DNA of 41,204 bases. Origin: an uncultured Chthonomonas sp. GTDB lineage: Bacteria; Armatimonadota; Chthonomonadetes; Chthonomonadales; Chthonomonadaceae. The stretch is taken from assembly GCA_903919615.1 (NCBI GenBank), contig CAIXIX010000503.1:1-41204 (forward strand), read 5' to 3'. Position 1 is the first letter of the stretch, and the number at the start of each line of letters is the position of its first letter. A program made the translations under genes and the position numbers. Below are positions 1-7,570 of the stretch, piece by piece. The notes below the pieces were generated by a model. The model was not told the DNA's origin. It did not search any database and was given only the letters and a program-made list of their open reading frames with translations.

Positions 1-222
1 TAACCCAAGGTTGTTGACCTTCGCTGCCCGTTTCGTGGCTCAATGGGCCATGGTAAAACTCTACGAGATAGCTCATAAACGGTCTCTTGCGTATCTGGAT
101 ACCGATCGGTGTCTTTAGCAAGCGGTCAATGTAGGTTGATTTCTTCTATCAAATAGGCGAACAGGCGAAGCAGTGTCACGTGATTCTACCTAATTTGTTT
201 AATATGCGACAAAACCGGAGCC
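1..222. other. Window edge without a recognisable gene
   Basis: I see no credible coding region, RNA gene or promoter here. The reading frame of the RHS fragment that follows is closed by several stop codons in this stretch (the last is TGA near 169-171), so any original 5' part of that gene has been lost or scrambled. Confidence 0.4.
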
Positions 223-699
223 GTGTGCAAGGCAACGACCTACTCGCTCGACTCCTGGGAGCGGGTTGTCACAACGGCGTATCCTGACTCGTCAACGCAT
301 ACGTTCGCTTACGATGCTGACAGTAACCTGACGTCATTTACGGATGCGACTGGAACCACATCAAGGACTTACGATGGCGATTCGCGAATCACTTCGGAGT
401 ACAAGGGTGGTTCAGCCGTTGTGTCGTATGGATACGATGCGACTGGCAAAAAGGGATTGCTGAGTACGATTACAGACTCCAACAGCCGGACACTCACTCG
501 AAGCGATGATGGCCTCAAAAGGCTGACCAGCGTCGCTGAGACGGCTGGAACAGCCTATTATTCCTACGATGCTAGCACAGACGATCGTGGCACCGGCAAT
601 CAGGTGTGCTGGTGCCACGGCGAGCCTTTATCGGTAACCGCCCAACAATGCCTGCTCTCGCAAAATCTGCTTTTAGATCGCGCAAGTGCCTGTCTTTAG
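223..699 (+). pseudogene. RHS/YD-repeat protein fragment
   Basis: The first ~120 residues are tandem YD-type repeats: FAYDADSNLTSFTDATG, RTYDGDSRITSEY, YGYDATGKKGLLSTITD and YYSYDAS. These are typical of RHS/YD-repeat cell-surface or polymorphic-toxin proteins, which normally run from over a thousand to several thousand residues. This piece is about 158 residues, has no signal peptide and no toxin tip, and stops abruptly. After about base 580 the protein loses YD character (a Cys-rich low-quality tail), which suggests a junction or frameshift there. A perfect 8-bp inverted repeat (GTGGCACC at 587-594, GGTGCCAC at 611-618) lies at that junction. GTG at 223 is only a convenient start; no Shine-Dalgarno is evident. 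I infer a decayed remnant of a larger RHS gene. Confidence 0.65.
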
Positions 700-806
700 A
701 CCACCCGTATCGTTCCTTAAAGGAGATGGTTTGGTCACCATAAAGGCCAAAGAGGCACATTCGCATTTTGGCGACGCGCTGGTTGAGTCTCAGCGCATGG
801 TACTCG

Positions 807-1136
807 TCAATGATCTCCGGCCTGCTCCTCAGTGTCGTCCCAACGTACATCCGAACAGGCGTACTCAATTCGCGTGTAAGTCTCCAGGCTCGGCGCGAGT
901 GGCAGCAATCCGGGGCCTTCGTCCCAATTCCGAGCTACTATCGGATCACCGCCTTCTTTACCAATCGGCCAATAAAAGCAGTGCCAATATTGAGACTCAA
1001 TGAACCGCCAGAATAGACTGCCAGATAGCGTATCGGCCGCGCTGCCCCAGCGCACCTCACCATCCGCAGTGCAGACAACGTTTTGATAGTAGCCGACGCC
1101 TGCTGGTTTGCCGGCGATATTTTGGGGGATTTTCAT
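807..1136 (-). CDS. Hypothetical protein, possibly frameshifted
   Basis: I do not recognise this 109-residue protein. The start ATG at 1136 is preceded by AAGAGGCG, a passable ribosome-binding site. The N-terminal ~90 residues look protein-like (MKIPQNIAGKPAGVGYY, then a Trp/Tyr-rich stretch GSLFWRFIESQYWHCFYWP), but the last ~20 residues are acidic and unconvincing. Another minus-strand frame that opens around 868 and runs to 572 (it contains RSRPEIIDEYHALRLNQRV) could be the true continuation after a frameshift. It lies beside other broken genes (RHS fragment, antitoxin), so decay is plausible. It has no signal peptide, membrane helix or known motif. Confidence 0.3.
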   Translation of the reverse strand: MKIPQNIAGKPAGVGYYQNVVCTADGEVRWGSAADTLSGSLFWRFIESQYWHCFYWPIGKEGGDPIVARNWDEGPGLLPLAPSLETYTRIEYACSDVRWDDTEEQAGDH

Positions 1137-1167
1137 TTTCGCCTCTTAGGCGAAACATGCTTGTTCT

Positions 1168-1356
1168 TCACTTCGCCGTCTTGCCCATGATCCATCGGCT
1201 CCCAACATAAATCAATAACACGGTAACACCTATGGGACCAACGACGGGACGTCCTTCGGTCTCTGGCATCCTGTGGATGAACAGGTTGTAGAATATCCAT
1301 CCCATCAGCGATAGACCTACGAGCAGTGTAAACGCGCCGCCAATACGTCGGATCAT
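1168..1356 (-). CDS. Small two-helix membrane protein
   Basis: A 62-residue protein with two predicted transmembrane helices: about residues 7-28 (GAFTLLVGLSLMGWIFYNLF) and 41-56 (VVGPIGVTVLLIYVGSRW), joined by a short polar loop (HRMPETEGRP). I chose the ATG at 1356 because AGGAGG lies about 6 nt upstream on the minus strand; an in-frame extension to 1425 lacks such a site. The strong Shine-Dalgarno and clean hydrophobic pattern support a real gene. I cannot assign a function. It is probably monocistronic, because its neighbours on both sides look degraded. Confidence 0.6.
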   Translation of the reverse strand: MIRRIGGAFTLLVGLSLMGWIFYNLFIHRMPETEGRPVVGPIGVTVLLIYVGSRWIMGKTAK

Positions 1357-1509
1357 TTTTGCCTCCTGAATTGAACTACGGACCGATTGAAAGCAAACAT
1401 TGTTGTACCCTTGTTCTCGGTGCAAAAATCAAGCCCCTTGTATCATTGACAACATTCAATAATCTGCATATGCTCTATTCATAATTCCAGAACGTTGAAA
1501 GGTATTACG

Positions 1510-1741
1510 ATGGCCGTAACTCAAGTAACCTTAACCATTGACGGCTGGCTTGTTGACGAAGCTCTTCTTTGTGAGTGGTGGTAACTTAAGTCGATTCGTC
1601 AGCGGTGTGCTCGCGGAGAAATTCGAAAGTATTCGACGTCATCGGTTGCGCGAAGCACTACGCGAGGGCTATATAGCGGAAGCGGCTGCCGATCAAGAAA
1701 TAGCCTGTGAGTACCCATACTCGATAGAGGAGCCGAGTTGA
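1510..1741 (+). pseudogene. Frameshifted ribbon-helix-helix antitoxin-like gene
   Basis: ATG at 1510 (AAAGGT upstream) opens MAVTQVTLTIDGWLVDEALL, which resembles the beta-strand and first helix of CopG/RHH antitoxins, but hits a stop at 1582-1584. The +1-shifted frame supplies the rest: NLSRFVSGVLAEKFESIRRH, then RLREALREGYIAEAAADQEI and an acidic tail ending at the TGA at 1739-1741. Spliced together these give a protein of about 76 residues, normal for an antitoxin that pairs with a PIN/VapC or MazF toxin. One extra base, or two missing, in 1555-1580 explains the break. No toxin gene follows: the next gene is an unrelated secreted protein. In this family the antitoxin binds its own operator and neutralises the toxin; here it is probably dead unless the frame is rescued. 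Confidence 0.6.
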
Positions 1742-1803
1742 CCTAAAGCGAATAGTCGCGTGCGAGGTATCAACCACTGTAATCACCCGCCCGGAGACCG
1801 AAA

Positions 1804-4011
1804 TTGACTTTGCGCCCTCTCTCTAGCCGCTTCTCGAATTTCAGCTTTATTTCTTTATCGTTGAGCCTTTGTCTGCTAGGCGCAACCAGGCTAGCTGGAG
1901 CAGATAATAGTGGAGGCGTCCGCGTGACCGATCAGAATGCCGACTGGCTGGTGAATCCGGCGGGATACGTATCAAAAGTCCATCTGGACGCTGCTCATAA
2001 AGAGCTGATCCTGGAGAACGGGCTCGCAAAGCGGGTATTGAGGCTGCAGCCAAACGCCGCAACGGTTGCGATCGATAACCTTACTAACGGTCAGTCGCTA
2101 CTGCGCGCTGTCGGGCCGGAGGCACGCATTAGCATCAACGGAACGGTGTATGCGATCGGCGGCCTCTTCGGGCAGCCGATTGCAAACTATCTGCGTCAGG
2201 AGTGGATCGATCAGCTCAAAGATGATCCAATGGCATACCACTATACCGAATGGCACGAAGAGCCAATTACTGCACGGTTTCCATGGAAGAAGCATCCAGA
2301 GTGGCTGTCGAAAGATCTTGCCTGGCCGCCGCCTGGCCGCCATCTGGTGATGCGCTATGCTGCTCCTCAATCGCGCGCCGACCTGCCTTCAGTGGAGGTC
2401 CACTACGAGATCTACGATGGTTTGCCTCTCTTCTGTAAGTGGATTGTTGTGAAGAACACGACAGGAAAACCAGTCAATGTTGATAGCTTTGTCTCCGAGG
2501 AGATCCGGCTCACCGAGCCAGAATCGAATGTTGAGGCGGTTCCGGATCGTGAGCGGCCCGACATCTGGGTGGAATCCGACTACGCCTTTGGCGCGATGGA
2601 CGCGCCGCACGCTGCCGCTAAGGCCGTCAGTCTGGAGTCGGATCCGGACTATCCGACACAGGTAAACTACGACCGCAAGACGCCCTGCTTACTGAAGTGT
2701 AAGCCACCGATCGGCCCGAATATCACTGTGCAGGCGGGACAGAGCTTCGAATCTTTCCGCGCGTTTGAGCTGCTGCTCGATGCCACCGAGCGGGAAAGGC
2801 GCGGCCTTGCGCAGCGGCGGATGTATCGCACCATCGCGCCGTGGACCGCCGAGAACCCGCTGATGTTCCATCTGCGCAATGCAGATCCGGCGTCGCTCCA
2901 TAACGCCATCGATCAGGCGCATAAGTCTGGTTTCGAAATGATAATCATGTCGTTTGGCAGCGGCTTCAATTTTGAGAACCGCGATCCGAACTACATCCAG
3001 AAGTACAAGGACCTGGCGGACCAGGCGAAATCCAAAGGCATAGCACTGGGCGGTTACTCATTGCTCGCGTCTCGCGGCGCAGCGACGGCTGCGGATAACA
3101 CGCAGGGCCAGCCAGCGATGTATGGCACGATGCCCTGCCTTGGTGCCGCATGGGGAATCGATTATCTCAAGCAGATCAAGCGCTTCCTCTCGGAAGCGAA
3201 CCTAACCGTTCTGGAGCATGATGGCTCCTATCCGGGCGATCGCTGCACCTCGACCGAGCATCCCGGTCACAAGGGGTTGGAGGATTCGCAATGGGTGATG
3301 TGGAGGGCCATCACGGATCTGTATAAGTGGTGCCGCGGCAACGGTGTATATTTGAATATTCCCGATTGGTATTTCCTGAACGGCGGAAACAAATGCGGGA
3401 TGGGGTACCGGGAATCGAACTGGTCTCTGCCGAGGGCAGAGCAGGAGATCATCGAGCGGCAGAACATCTTTGACGGCACCTGGACCAAGACCGGCTCCAT
3501 GGGCTGGATGATGGTGCCGCTGAGCGAGTATCAGGGTGGGGGCGAAGCCGCGACGATAGAGCCTTTGCACGCGCATCTTGATCACTATGAGGCGCGCCTG
3601 GCCAACCTGATTGGAGCGGGTGTGCAGGCTTGCTATCGGGGTCCGCGACTGTTTGATACCGACGGAACACTCAAGGTTGTCTCTCACTGGACAGCCTTCT
3701 ACAAGAAGCATCGGCAGGTTCTGGATGGCGACATGATCCACCTGAGGCGCGCCAACGGGCGCGATTGGGATGGGTGGCTGCATGTGAATCCGGCGGGTGA
3801 AGAGAAGGGACTTGCATTCCTCTACAATCCGCTAGCCGAGCAAATCACCCGAACCGTGAAGATCCCGCTACACTACACCGGGCTGTCCGGCCAATGCCTG
3901 GTATCGATTGACGGCGGCAAATCGGAACGCGTCGCGCTAAGCGGTGACAATACTGCTGCGATTAAGGTCACGATCCCGGCACGTGGGAGAGTCTATCTGA
4001 TTTTTAGGTGA
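1804..4011 (+). CDS. Secreted alpha-galactosidase-like glycosidase
   Basis: A 735-residue protein. It starts at TTG 1804 with GGAG 7 nt upstream. Residues 1-33 form a signal peptide (hydrophobic SFISLSLSLCLLGATRLAGA), so it is exported. Residues ~40-330 look like the beta-sandwich N-terminal region of GH36/GH31-like enzymes (ending FRAFELLLDATERERRGLAQRR). Residues ~350-640 resemble a TIM barrel (FEMIIMSFGSGFNFENRDP; KSKGIALGGYSLLASRG). LEHDGSYPGD near 470-479 resembles the strand-4 segment that carries the nucleophile Asp in alpha-galactosidases, so D473 is a candidate. The C-terminal ~80 residues look like a small beta domain (GLAFLYNPLAEQ to RGRVYLIFR). Substrate and family number cannot be fixed from the sequence. 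It stands alone, with decayed genes upstream and a repeat-rich gap downstream. Confidence 0.7.
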   Translation: MTLRPLSSRFSNFSFISLSLSLCLLGATRLAGADNSGGVRVTDQNADWLVNPAGYVSKVHLDAAHKELILENGLAKRVLRLQPNAATVAIDNLTNGQSLLRAVGPEARISINGTVYAIGGLFGQPIANYLRQEWIDQLKDDPMAYHYTEWHEEPITARFPWKKHPEWLSKDLAWPPPGRHLVMRYAAPQSRADLPSVEVHYEIYDGLPLFCKWIVVKNTTGKPVNVDSFVSEEIRLTEPESNVEAVPDRERPDIWVESDYAFGAMDAPHAAAKAVSLESDPDYPTQVNYDRKTPCLLKCKPPIGPNITVQAGQSFESFRAFELLLDATERERRGLAQRRMYRTIAPWTAENPLMFHLRNADPASLHNAIDQAHKSGFEMIIMSFGSGFNFENRDPNYIQKYKDLADQAKSKGIALGGYSLLASRGAATAADNTQGQPAMYGTMPCLGAAWGIDYLKQIKRFLSEANLTVLEHDGSYPGDRCTSTEHPGHKGLEDSQWVMWRAITDLYKWCRGNGVYLNIPDWYFLNGGNKCGMGYRESNWSLPRAEQEIIERQNIFDGTWTKTGSMGWMMVPLSEYQGGGEAATIEPLHAHLDHYEARLANLIGAGVQACYRGPRLFDTDGTLKVVSHWTAFYKKHRQVLDGDMIHLRRANGRDWDGWLHVNPAGEEKGLAFLYNPLAEQITRTVKIPLHYTGLSGQCLVSIDGGKSERVALSGDNTAAIKVTIPARGRVYLIFR

Positions 4012-4053
4012 ATGGGTGTTGGCTTTTCGGTTTTAGGTCGGACATATAGCTAT

Positions 4054-4161
4054 ATCGAACGCACCACTTTGGAGCCCGCCTGTCCCCAGGCGGCAATACC
4101 TTCCACTCTCTGTTTGCTTGAATCGAACGCACCACCATAGAGCCCGCCTGTCCCCAGTCGG
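4054..4161 (+). repeat. Two direct copies of a 40-bp repeat with hairpin core
   Basis: Copies at 4054-4093 and 4122-4161 are offset by 68 bp. Each begins ATCGAACGCACCAC, then has 3 variable bases, then a 23-bp core (4071-4093 and 4139-4161, 2 mismatches between them). The core folds on itself: CCGCCTG and CAGGCGG flank TCCC in the first copy, while the second carries a mismatch in its right arm. This is a REP-like element. Confidence 0.8.
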
Positions 4162-5338
4162 CAACAACGCCGCCTTTATAGGACCTTATTGGAACGATAA
4201 GGTGGCGTCTCGCTCGTTTCTCCTCGTGGCTGGAGAGGACATAATCCAATGTGATAACGAGCGTGGCCCCTTAGTGCTTGACGTGGATGACTTAAGGTAT
4301 CACCTCAATAACTCGGGTAATTGACGACGAAGCAAGTCGACAACTCCCGCAAGATTGTTTGAACCTCCTGTCGCCAATCTGTTACCACACTATCAGGTCG
4401 TGCATCGATGTGTACGAATTTTGCATCGGGAGGCAGAAAATAAGTTCAGGGAAGCGAGAGTTGCGAGACTAGTTAATGGTAGCTGATGACAGGCGTCTCC
4501 TCCAATCTTTCAGGAAGGATTGAATGTTCGATGGTAAACGAGCCCAATGCCGACGAATGTTATTTGGACGATAATAACTGGCTCATGCCAGATCCAAGCG
4601 ACGTTGAGATGTATTAGACACTGCCCTATCGCTGGAACTCTACATCTAAACGCCAACTAACTCCGCCAATTCTCATCGCACCGCAAGTTGGCGGACTTAG
4701 CAACGAGCGGATGCCGGGATCGTTGAAAACAGACACATGGCATAAATGCCATGCCTCTAAAAAAAATACCCTGCGGGCAAGATGCAATGACGGAATATCC
4801 GGCTGCGTTACGGCGGACCTGTGCTACGGCTACCCGGCCGAAGATTGCCGTCAGGGAATGTACACACCGGTGGCAATCTTCGTTAGCCGCCTTGTCATCC
4901 CAAAACGACGGTATGTGGTCGTATTGCCAGCGAACCCCTCGGCAGACTCCAGGTGGCTGCGCGGTCACATGAGTCTTTGCAGGCGAAAGGTGGGGGATTT
5001 CTCGATCGCTGGGGCTCACGTCGAAATGACGTGGGCCGGGAGCGCTTCTATATTTGATGATGTGTTGTGCGTGCCAAATCTGTCCGCGCTAAATGGTACA
5101 TTTCATGTCGAAATTACGGGTGGTGCAGGCGCTTCTTCGTTGGACGATGGCAAAGAGGAGACTGGAAGCCTTCGGTCGCAGCAAGCGGCGACCCTACCAT
5201 CCCACAGGATTCTCGTCAAAGCCCGTAAGTATCTACTCTGCCGTTCCACTCTTGTGCTACGCGCCTCCTGTCTAAGAACGCCAATGGCATATTCACACAG
5301 CGTTGGCGTCCTTAACGATGTCTGGCGTTCCGCGGGGA

Positions 5339-5361
5339 CCGCCTGGGGACAGGCGGGCTCC
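5339..5361 (-). repeat. Inverted third copy of the 23-bp hairpin repeat
   Basis: 5339-5361 is the exact reverse complement of 4071-4093 over all 23 bases. Only the core is shared; the 14-bp leader (ATCGAACGCACCAC) of the left copies is absent here. The pair at 4071 and 5339 therefore bounds a 1.29 kb gene-poor segment as perfect inverted repeats. It could be a dispersed REP-like hairpin or the termini of a decayed element. Confidence 0.8.
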
Positions 5362-5431
5362 AGGATTACGCGTTAGATGGCGGCGGCCTACATACTCGCG
5401 TGATGGCGGATAACCCCAAAATTCCCCCGCA

Positions 5432-5440
5432 TGCTATAAT
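5432..5440 (+). promoter_or_regulatory. Extended -10 promoter upstream of gatC
   Basis: TGCTATAAT at 5432-5440 is a perfect extended -10 (TGnTATAAT). The -35 region 17 bp upstream is poor, which is normal for this class. It lies 41 nt before the gatC start and would drive gatC-gatA. Confidence 0.6.
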
Positions 5441-5480
5441 GTTTATCACCTGAAAACCTGCCGCAGGAGAGCCTGATATA

Positions 5481-5771
5481 ATGGCGTTAACACGCGAAGA
5501 TGTGAAGAAAGTGGCGCTGTTATCGCGCCTGGAGCTTACCGACGAGGAGGTCGACGTACAGACCAAACCTCTTAACGACCTGCTGCAACAGTTTGAAGCC
5601 CTGCTGGCGCTGGATGTCACCGGAGTTGAGCCGACATCCCACTCCATGCCCGTTGTAAACGTATTCCGACAGGACGAAATCAAGCCCTCATTAACTCGAG
5701 ACCAGGTGCTGGCAAACGCTCCTGAAGCGAGAGATGGCTGCTTTGTAGTGCCCAAAATTATTGCCGAATAG
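5481..5771 (+). CDS. gatC: Asp/Glu-tRNA amidotransferase subunit C
   Basis: A 96-residue protein, the normal GatC length. It opens MALTREDVKKVALLSRLELT, the conserved GatC start, and contains VEPTSHSMPVVNVFRQDE (the family's EPT.H...N.FR.D pattern) and ends APEARDGCFVVPKIIAE (family: AP....G.F.VPK). GatC wraps around and stabilises GatA in the GatCAB complex, which converts Glu-tRNA(Gln) to Gln-tRNA(Gln), and often Asp-tRNA(Asn) to Asn-tRNA(Asn), in the cytoplasm. AGGAGAG lies about 9 nt upstream of the ATG. gatA follows after 23 nt with its own ribosome-binding site, so the two are almost certainly cotranscribed. Confidence 0.95.
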   Translation: MALTREDVKKVALLSRLELTDEEVDVQTKPLNDLLQQFEALLALDVTGVEPTSHSMPVVNVFRQDEIKPSLTRDQVLANAPEARDGCFVVPKIIAE

Positions 5772-5794
5772 TGGCACAATAAGGAGTTCCGTTT

Positions 5795-7255
5795 GTGTCT
5801 GATTTAACCACACTTACCGCACTCGAATGCAGCCGGAAGTTGGTCTCAAAAGAGATCTCTTCGCGAGAGCTTACTGAGGCGGCATTAAATCGCATCGAAG
5901 CGGTCGATGGCAAGGTAAGAGCATTTCTCACCGTTACGCCTGAAAGGGCGCTCGCCGCTGCAGACAGGGTCGACGCGAAGCGCGCTTCCGGTGAGCCGCT
6001 GTCACCCCTCGCAGGCGTGCCGATCGCTCTCAAAGACAATATGTGCACTCCCGGGGTGCGCACTACCGCAGGCTCAAAGATACTTGGTAATTTCGTGCCG
6101 CCGTACAGTGCGACCGTCGTTTCCAAGCTCGAGCAGGCTGGCTTGATTATTGTTGGCAAGACCAATCTTGATGAGTTTGCGATGGGATCGTCCACCGAGA
6201 ACTCGGGATTCCATACGTCTCGAAACCCGTGGGATCTCGACCGCGTACCGGGTGGTTCATCTGGCGGCTCCGCTGCTGCCGTTGCGGCCCTCGAAGTTCC
6301 GGTCTCCCTTGGCTCAGACACCGGTGGATCGATCCGACAGCCGGCTTCGCTCTGTGGCATCGTTGGAATGAAGCCGACCTATGGTCGCGTCAGTCGCTAC
6401 GGCCTGATCGCCTACGCCTCCTCACTCGATCAGATCGGCCCCATGGGGCGAACCGTTCTGGATTGTGCCCTGACCCTCAATGCGATCGCCGGGCACGACA
6501 CTATGGATTCCACCTCGACAGAGGTCGCGACTGAGGATTTCTCCGCCGGTTGCGGGAAATCGATCGCAGGGCTGCGGATCGGTGTGCCGAAGGAGTACTT
6601 CGGGCAGGGCGTAACGCCAGATGTTGCCGCTGCCGTACAGGCCGCCATCGCAAAGTACACAGAGCTTGGAGCGATCGTCGAGGAGTGCTCTCTGCCAAAT
6701 ACGGAGTACGCTCTTGCCTCCTACTACATCATCGCTCCTGCAGAGTGCAGCAGTAACCTCGCACGTTTCGATGGAGTGAAGTACGGACACAGAACTAACG
6801 AGCTTGCCGGCCATATCGGCCTGACTGAGAAGACGCGCGATGAGGGATTTGGCGCTGAAGTGAAGCAGAGAATCATGATCGGCACCTATGCGCTCTCTGC
6901 CGGCTATTACGATGCCTACTACAAGCGTGCTCAGCAGGTGCGAACGCTGATCCGGAGAGACTTCGATACAGCCTTTGAGCGCTTCGATGTGCTGATCACC
7001 CCAACCTCGCCAGGTACTGCATTTAAGATCGGAGAGAAGGCCGACCCACTCGAGATGAAACTCGCGGATGTCTGCACCATTCCCATCAATATGGCGGGGC
7101 TGCCGGCGATATCGATCCCATGCGGGTTCGCGGAGGGACTTCCAATTGGGCTGCAGCTCATTACGCGTCCCTATGCCGAAACAAAGCTGTTCAACGCGGC
7201 GCATGCATATGAGCAGGCGACGCAGTGGGGACAAAAGTTCGCACCGCTCACTTGA
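5795..7255 (+). CDS. gatA: Glutamyl-tRNA(Gln) amidotransferase subunit A
   Basis: A 486-residue amidase-signature enzyme, typical GatA length. It starts at GTG 5795 with AAGGAG about 9 nt upstream. It hydrolyses glutamine and passes ammonia to GatB in the GatCAB complex. The Ser-cisSer-Lys triad is intact and positioned as in characterised GatA: K80 (VPIALKDN), S155 (GGSSGGSAA) and S179 ([13 protein letters not shown]). The downstream [20 protein letters not shown] and [12 protein letters not shown] segments are also canonical, as is the C-terminal [10 protein letters not shown]. It follows gatC by 23 nt; gatB is separated from it by a ~300-nt region holding two palindromic repeats. Confidence 0.97.
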   Translation: MSDLTTLTALECSRKLVSKEISSRELTEAALNRIEAVDGKVRAFLTVTPERALAAADRVDAKRASGEPLSPLAGVPIALKDNMCTPGVRTTAGSKILGNFVPPYSATVVSKLEQAGLIIVGKTNLDEFAMGSSTENSGFHTSRNPWDLDRVPGGSSGGSAAAVAALEVPVSLGSDTGGSIRQPASLCGIVGMKPTYGRVSRYGLIAYASSLDQIGPMGRTVLDCALTLNAIAGHDTMDSTSTEVATEDFSAGCGKSIAGLRIGVPKEYFGQGVTPDVAAAVQAAIAKYTELGAIVEECSLPNTEYALASYYIIAPAECSSNLARFDGVKYGHRTNELAGHIGLTEKTRDEGFGAEVKQRIMIGTYALSAGYYDAYYKRAQQVRTLIRRDFDTAFERFDVLITPTSPGTAFKIGEKADPLEMKLADVCTIPINMAGLPAISIPCGFAEGLPIGLQLITRPYAETKLFNAAHAYEQATQWGQKFAPLT

Positions 7256-7570
7256 GGACACCGATTTCCTCCCTCTCCTCGCTTGCGTGGGGAAGGGGTG
7301 AGGGGCAGATTGCAATTAGCTTCGGTGCTGGCTGGGCGGAGCTATGTTTAGCATGACGGGGTGCACCCGATAGGCTCGAATTGGGCCGCCGTGCGTGATG
7401 TGAAGCCGATAAGACTGGACCGCTCTCTGCTTTCGGAGATTCGCCCCTCGCCTTACCCTCCCCTGATTCGCTCGCAAGCTCGCAGGGGAGGGGATTGAAG
7501 CAATGCCAGCCGGATGGAATGAATTCGTGCAGACAAGCCCTTAAACAGTGTGAAACAGGGAAATGAAAAG
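7256..7570. repeat. gatA-gatB spacer with GC-rich palindromes
   Basis: The 315-nt spacer has two related palindromic units. One spans about 7267-7307 and reads cctccctctcctcgcttgcg followed by a G-rich arm. The other has a perfect 10-bp stem, CCCTCCCCTG (7456-7465) with CAGGGGAGGG (7483-7492), around a 17-nt loop that contains gctcgcaagc. These look like dispersed CCCTC...GAGGG intergenic repeats. No gene is seen. The hairpins could attenuate transcription into gatB or stabilise mRNA ends. Confidence 0.6.

Larger units (their letters stand above)
4012..5480. other. Gene-poor, repeat-bearing intergenic region
   Basis: About 1.47 kb between the glycosidase and gatC. Long open frames exist on both strands, but none has a ribosome-binding site, a recognisable motif or protein-like composition, and I treat them as non-coding. 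The stretch contains three copies of a 23-bp hairpin repeat (listed separately). It also has segments such as cgtcgaaatgacg (about 5019-5031) and catttcatgtcgaaattac (about 5099-5117), which look like the dispersed GTCATTTCGAC-type intergenic repeats seen in many bacteria. A 28-codon frame at 4531-4617 (MVNEPNADECYLDDNNW...) could be the tail of a lost gene. The region probably contains mobile-element or repeat debris. Confidence 0.5.

Noticed and set aside
3202-3783. 193-codon minus-strand open frame
   Set aside because: It is antisense to the secreted glycosidase-like gene and shows no motif or start signal.
4054-4161. Possible CRISPR array
   Set aside because: There are only two direct copies with a 28-bp gap and no further regularly spaced units or cas genes; the core is a hairpin repeat.
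4657-5019. 120-codon minus-strand open frame (MSPSDREIPHLSPAKTHV...)
   Set aside because: The sequence resembles translations of dispersed intergenic repeats rather than a protein, and no ribosome-binding site is present.
4711-5376. 221-codon open frame on the plus strand
   Set aside because: It has no ribosome-binding site or motif, its composition is patchy (Cys/Arg-rich), and it runs through the hairpin repeat; an equally long frame lies on the other strand.
6422-7315. 297-codon minus-strand open frame
   Set aside because: It is antisense to gatA, whose catalytic residues are all conserved in the plus strand.
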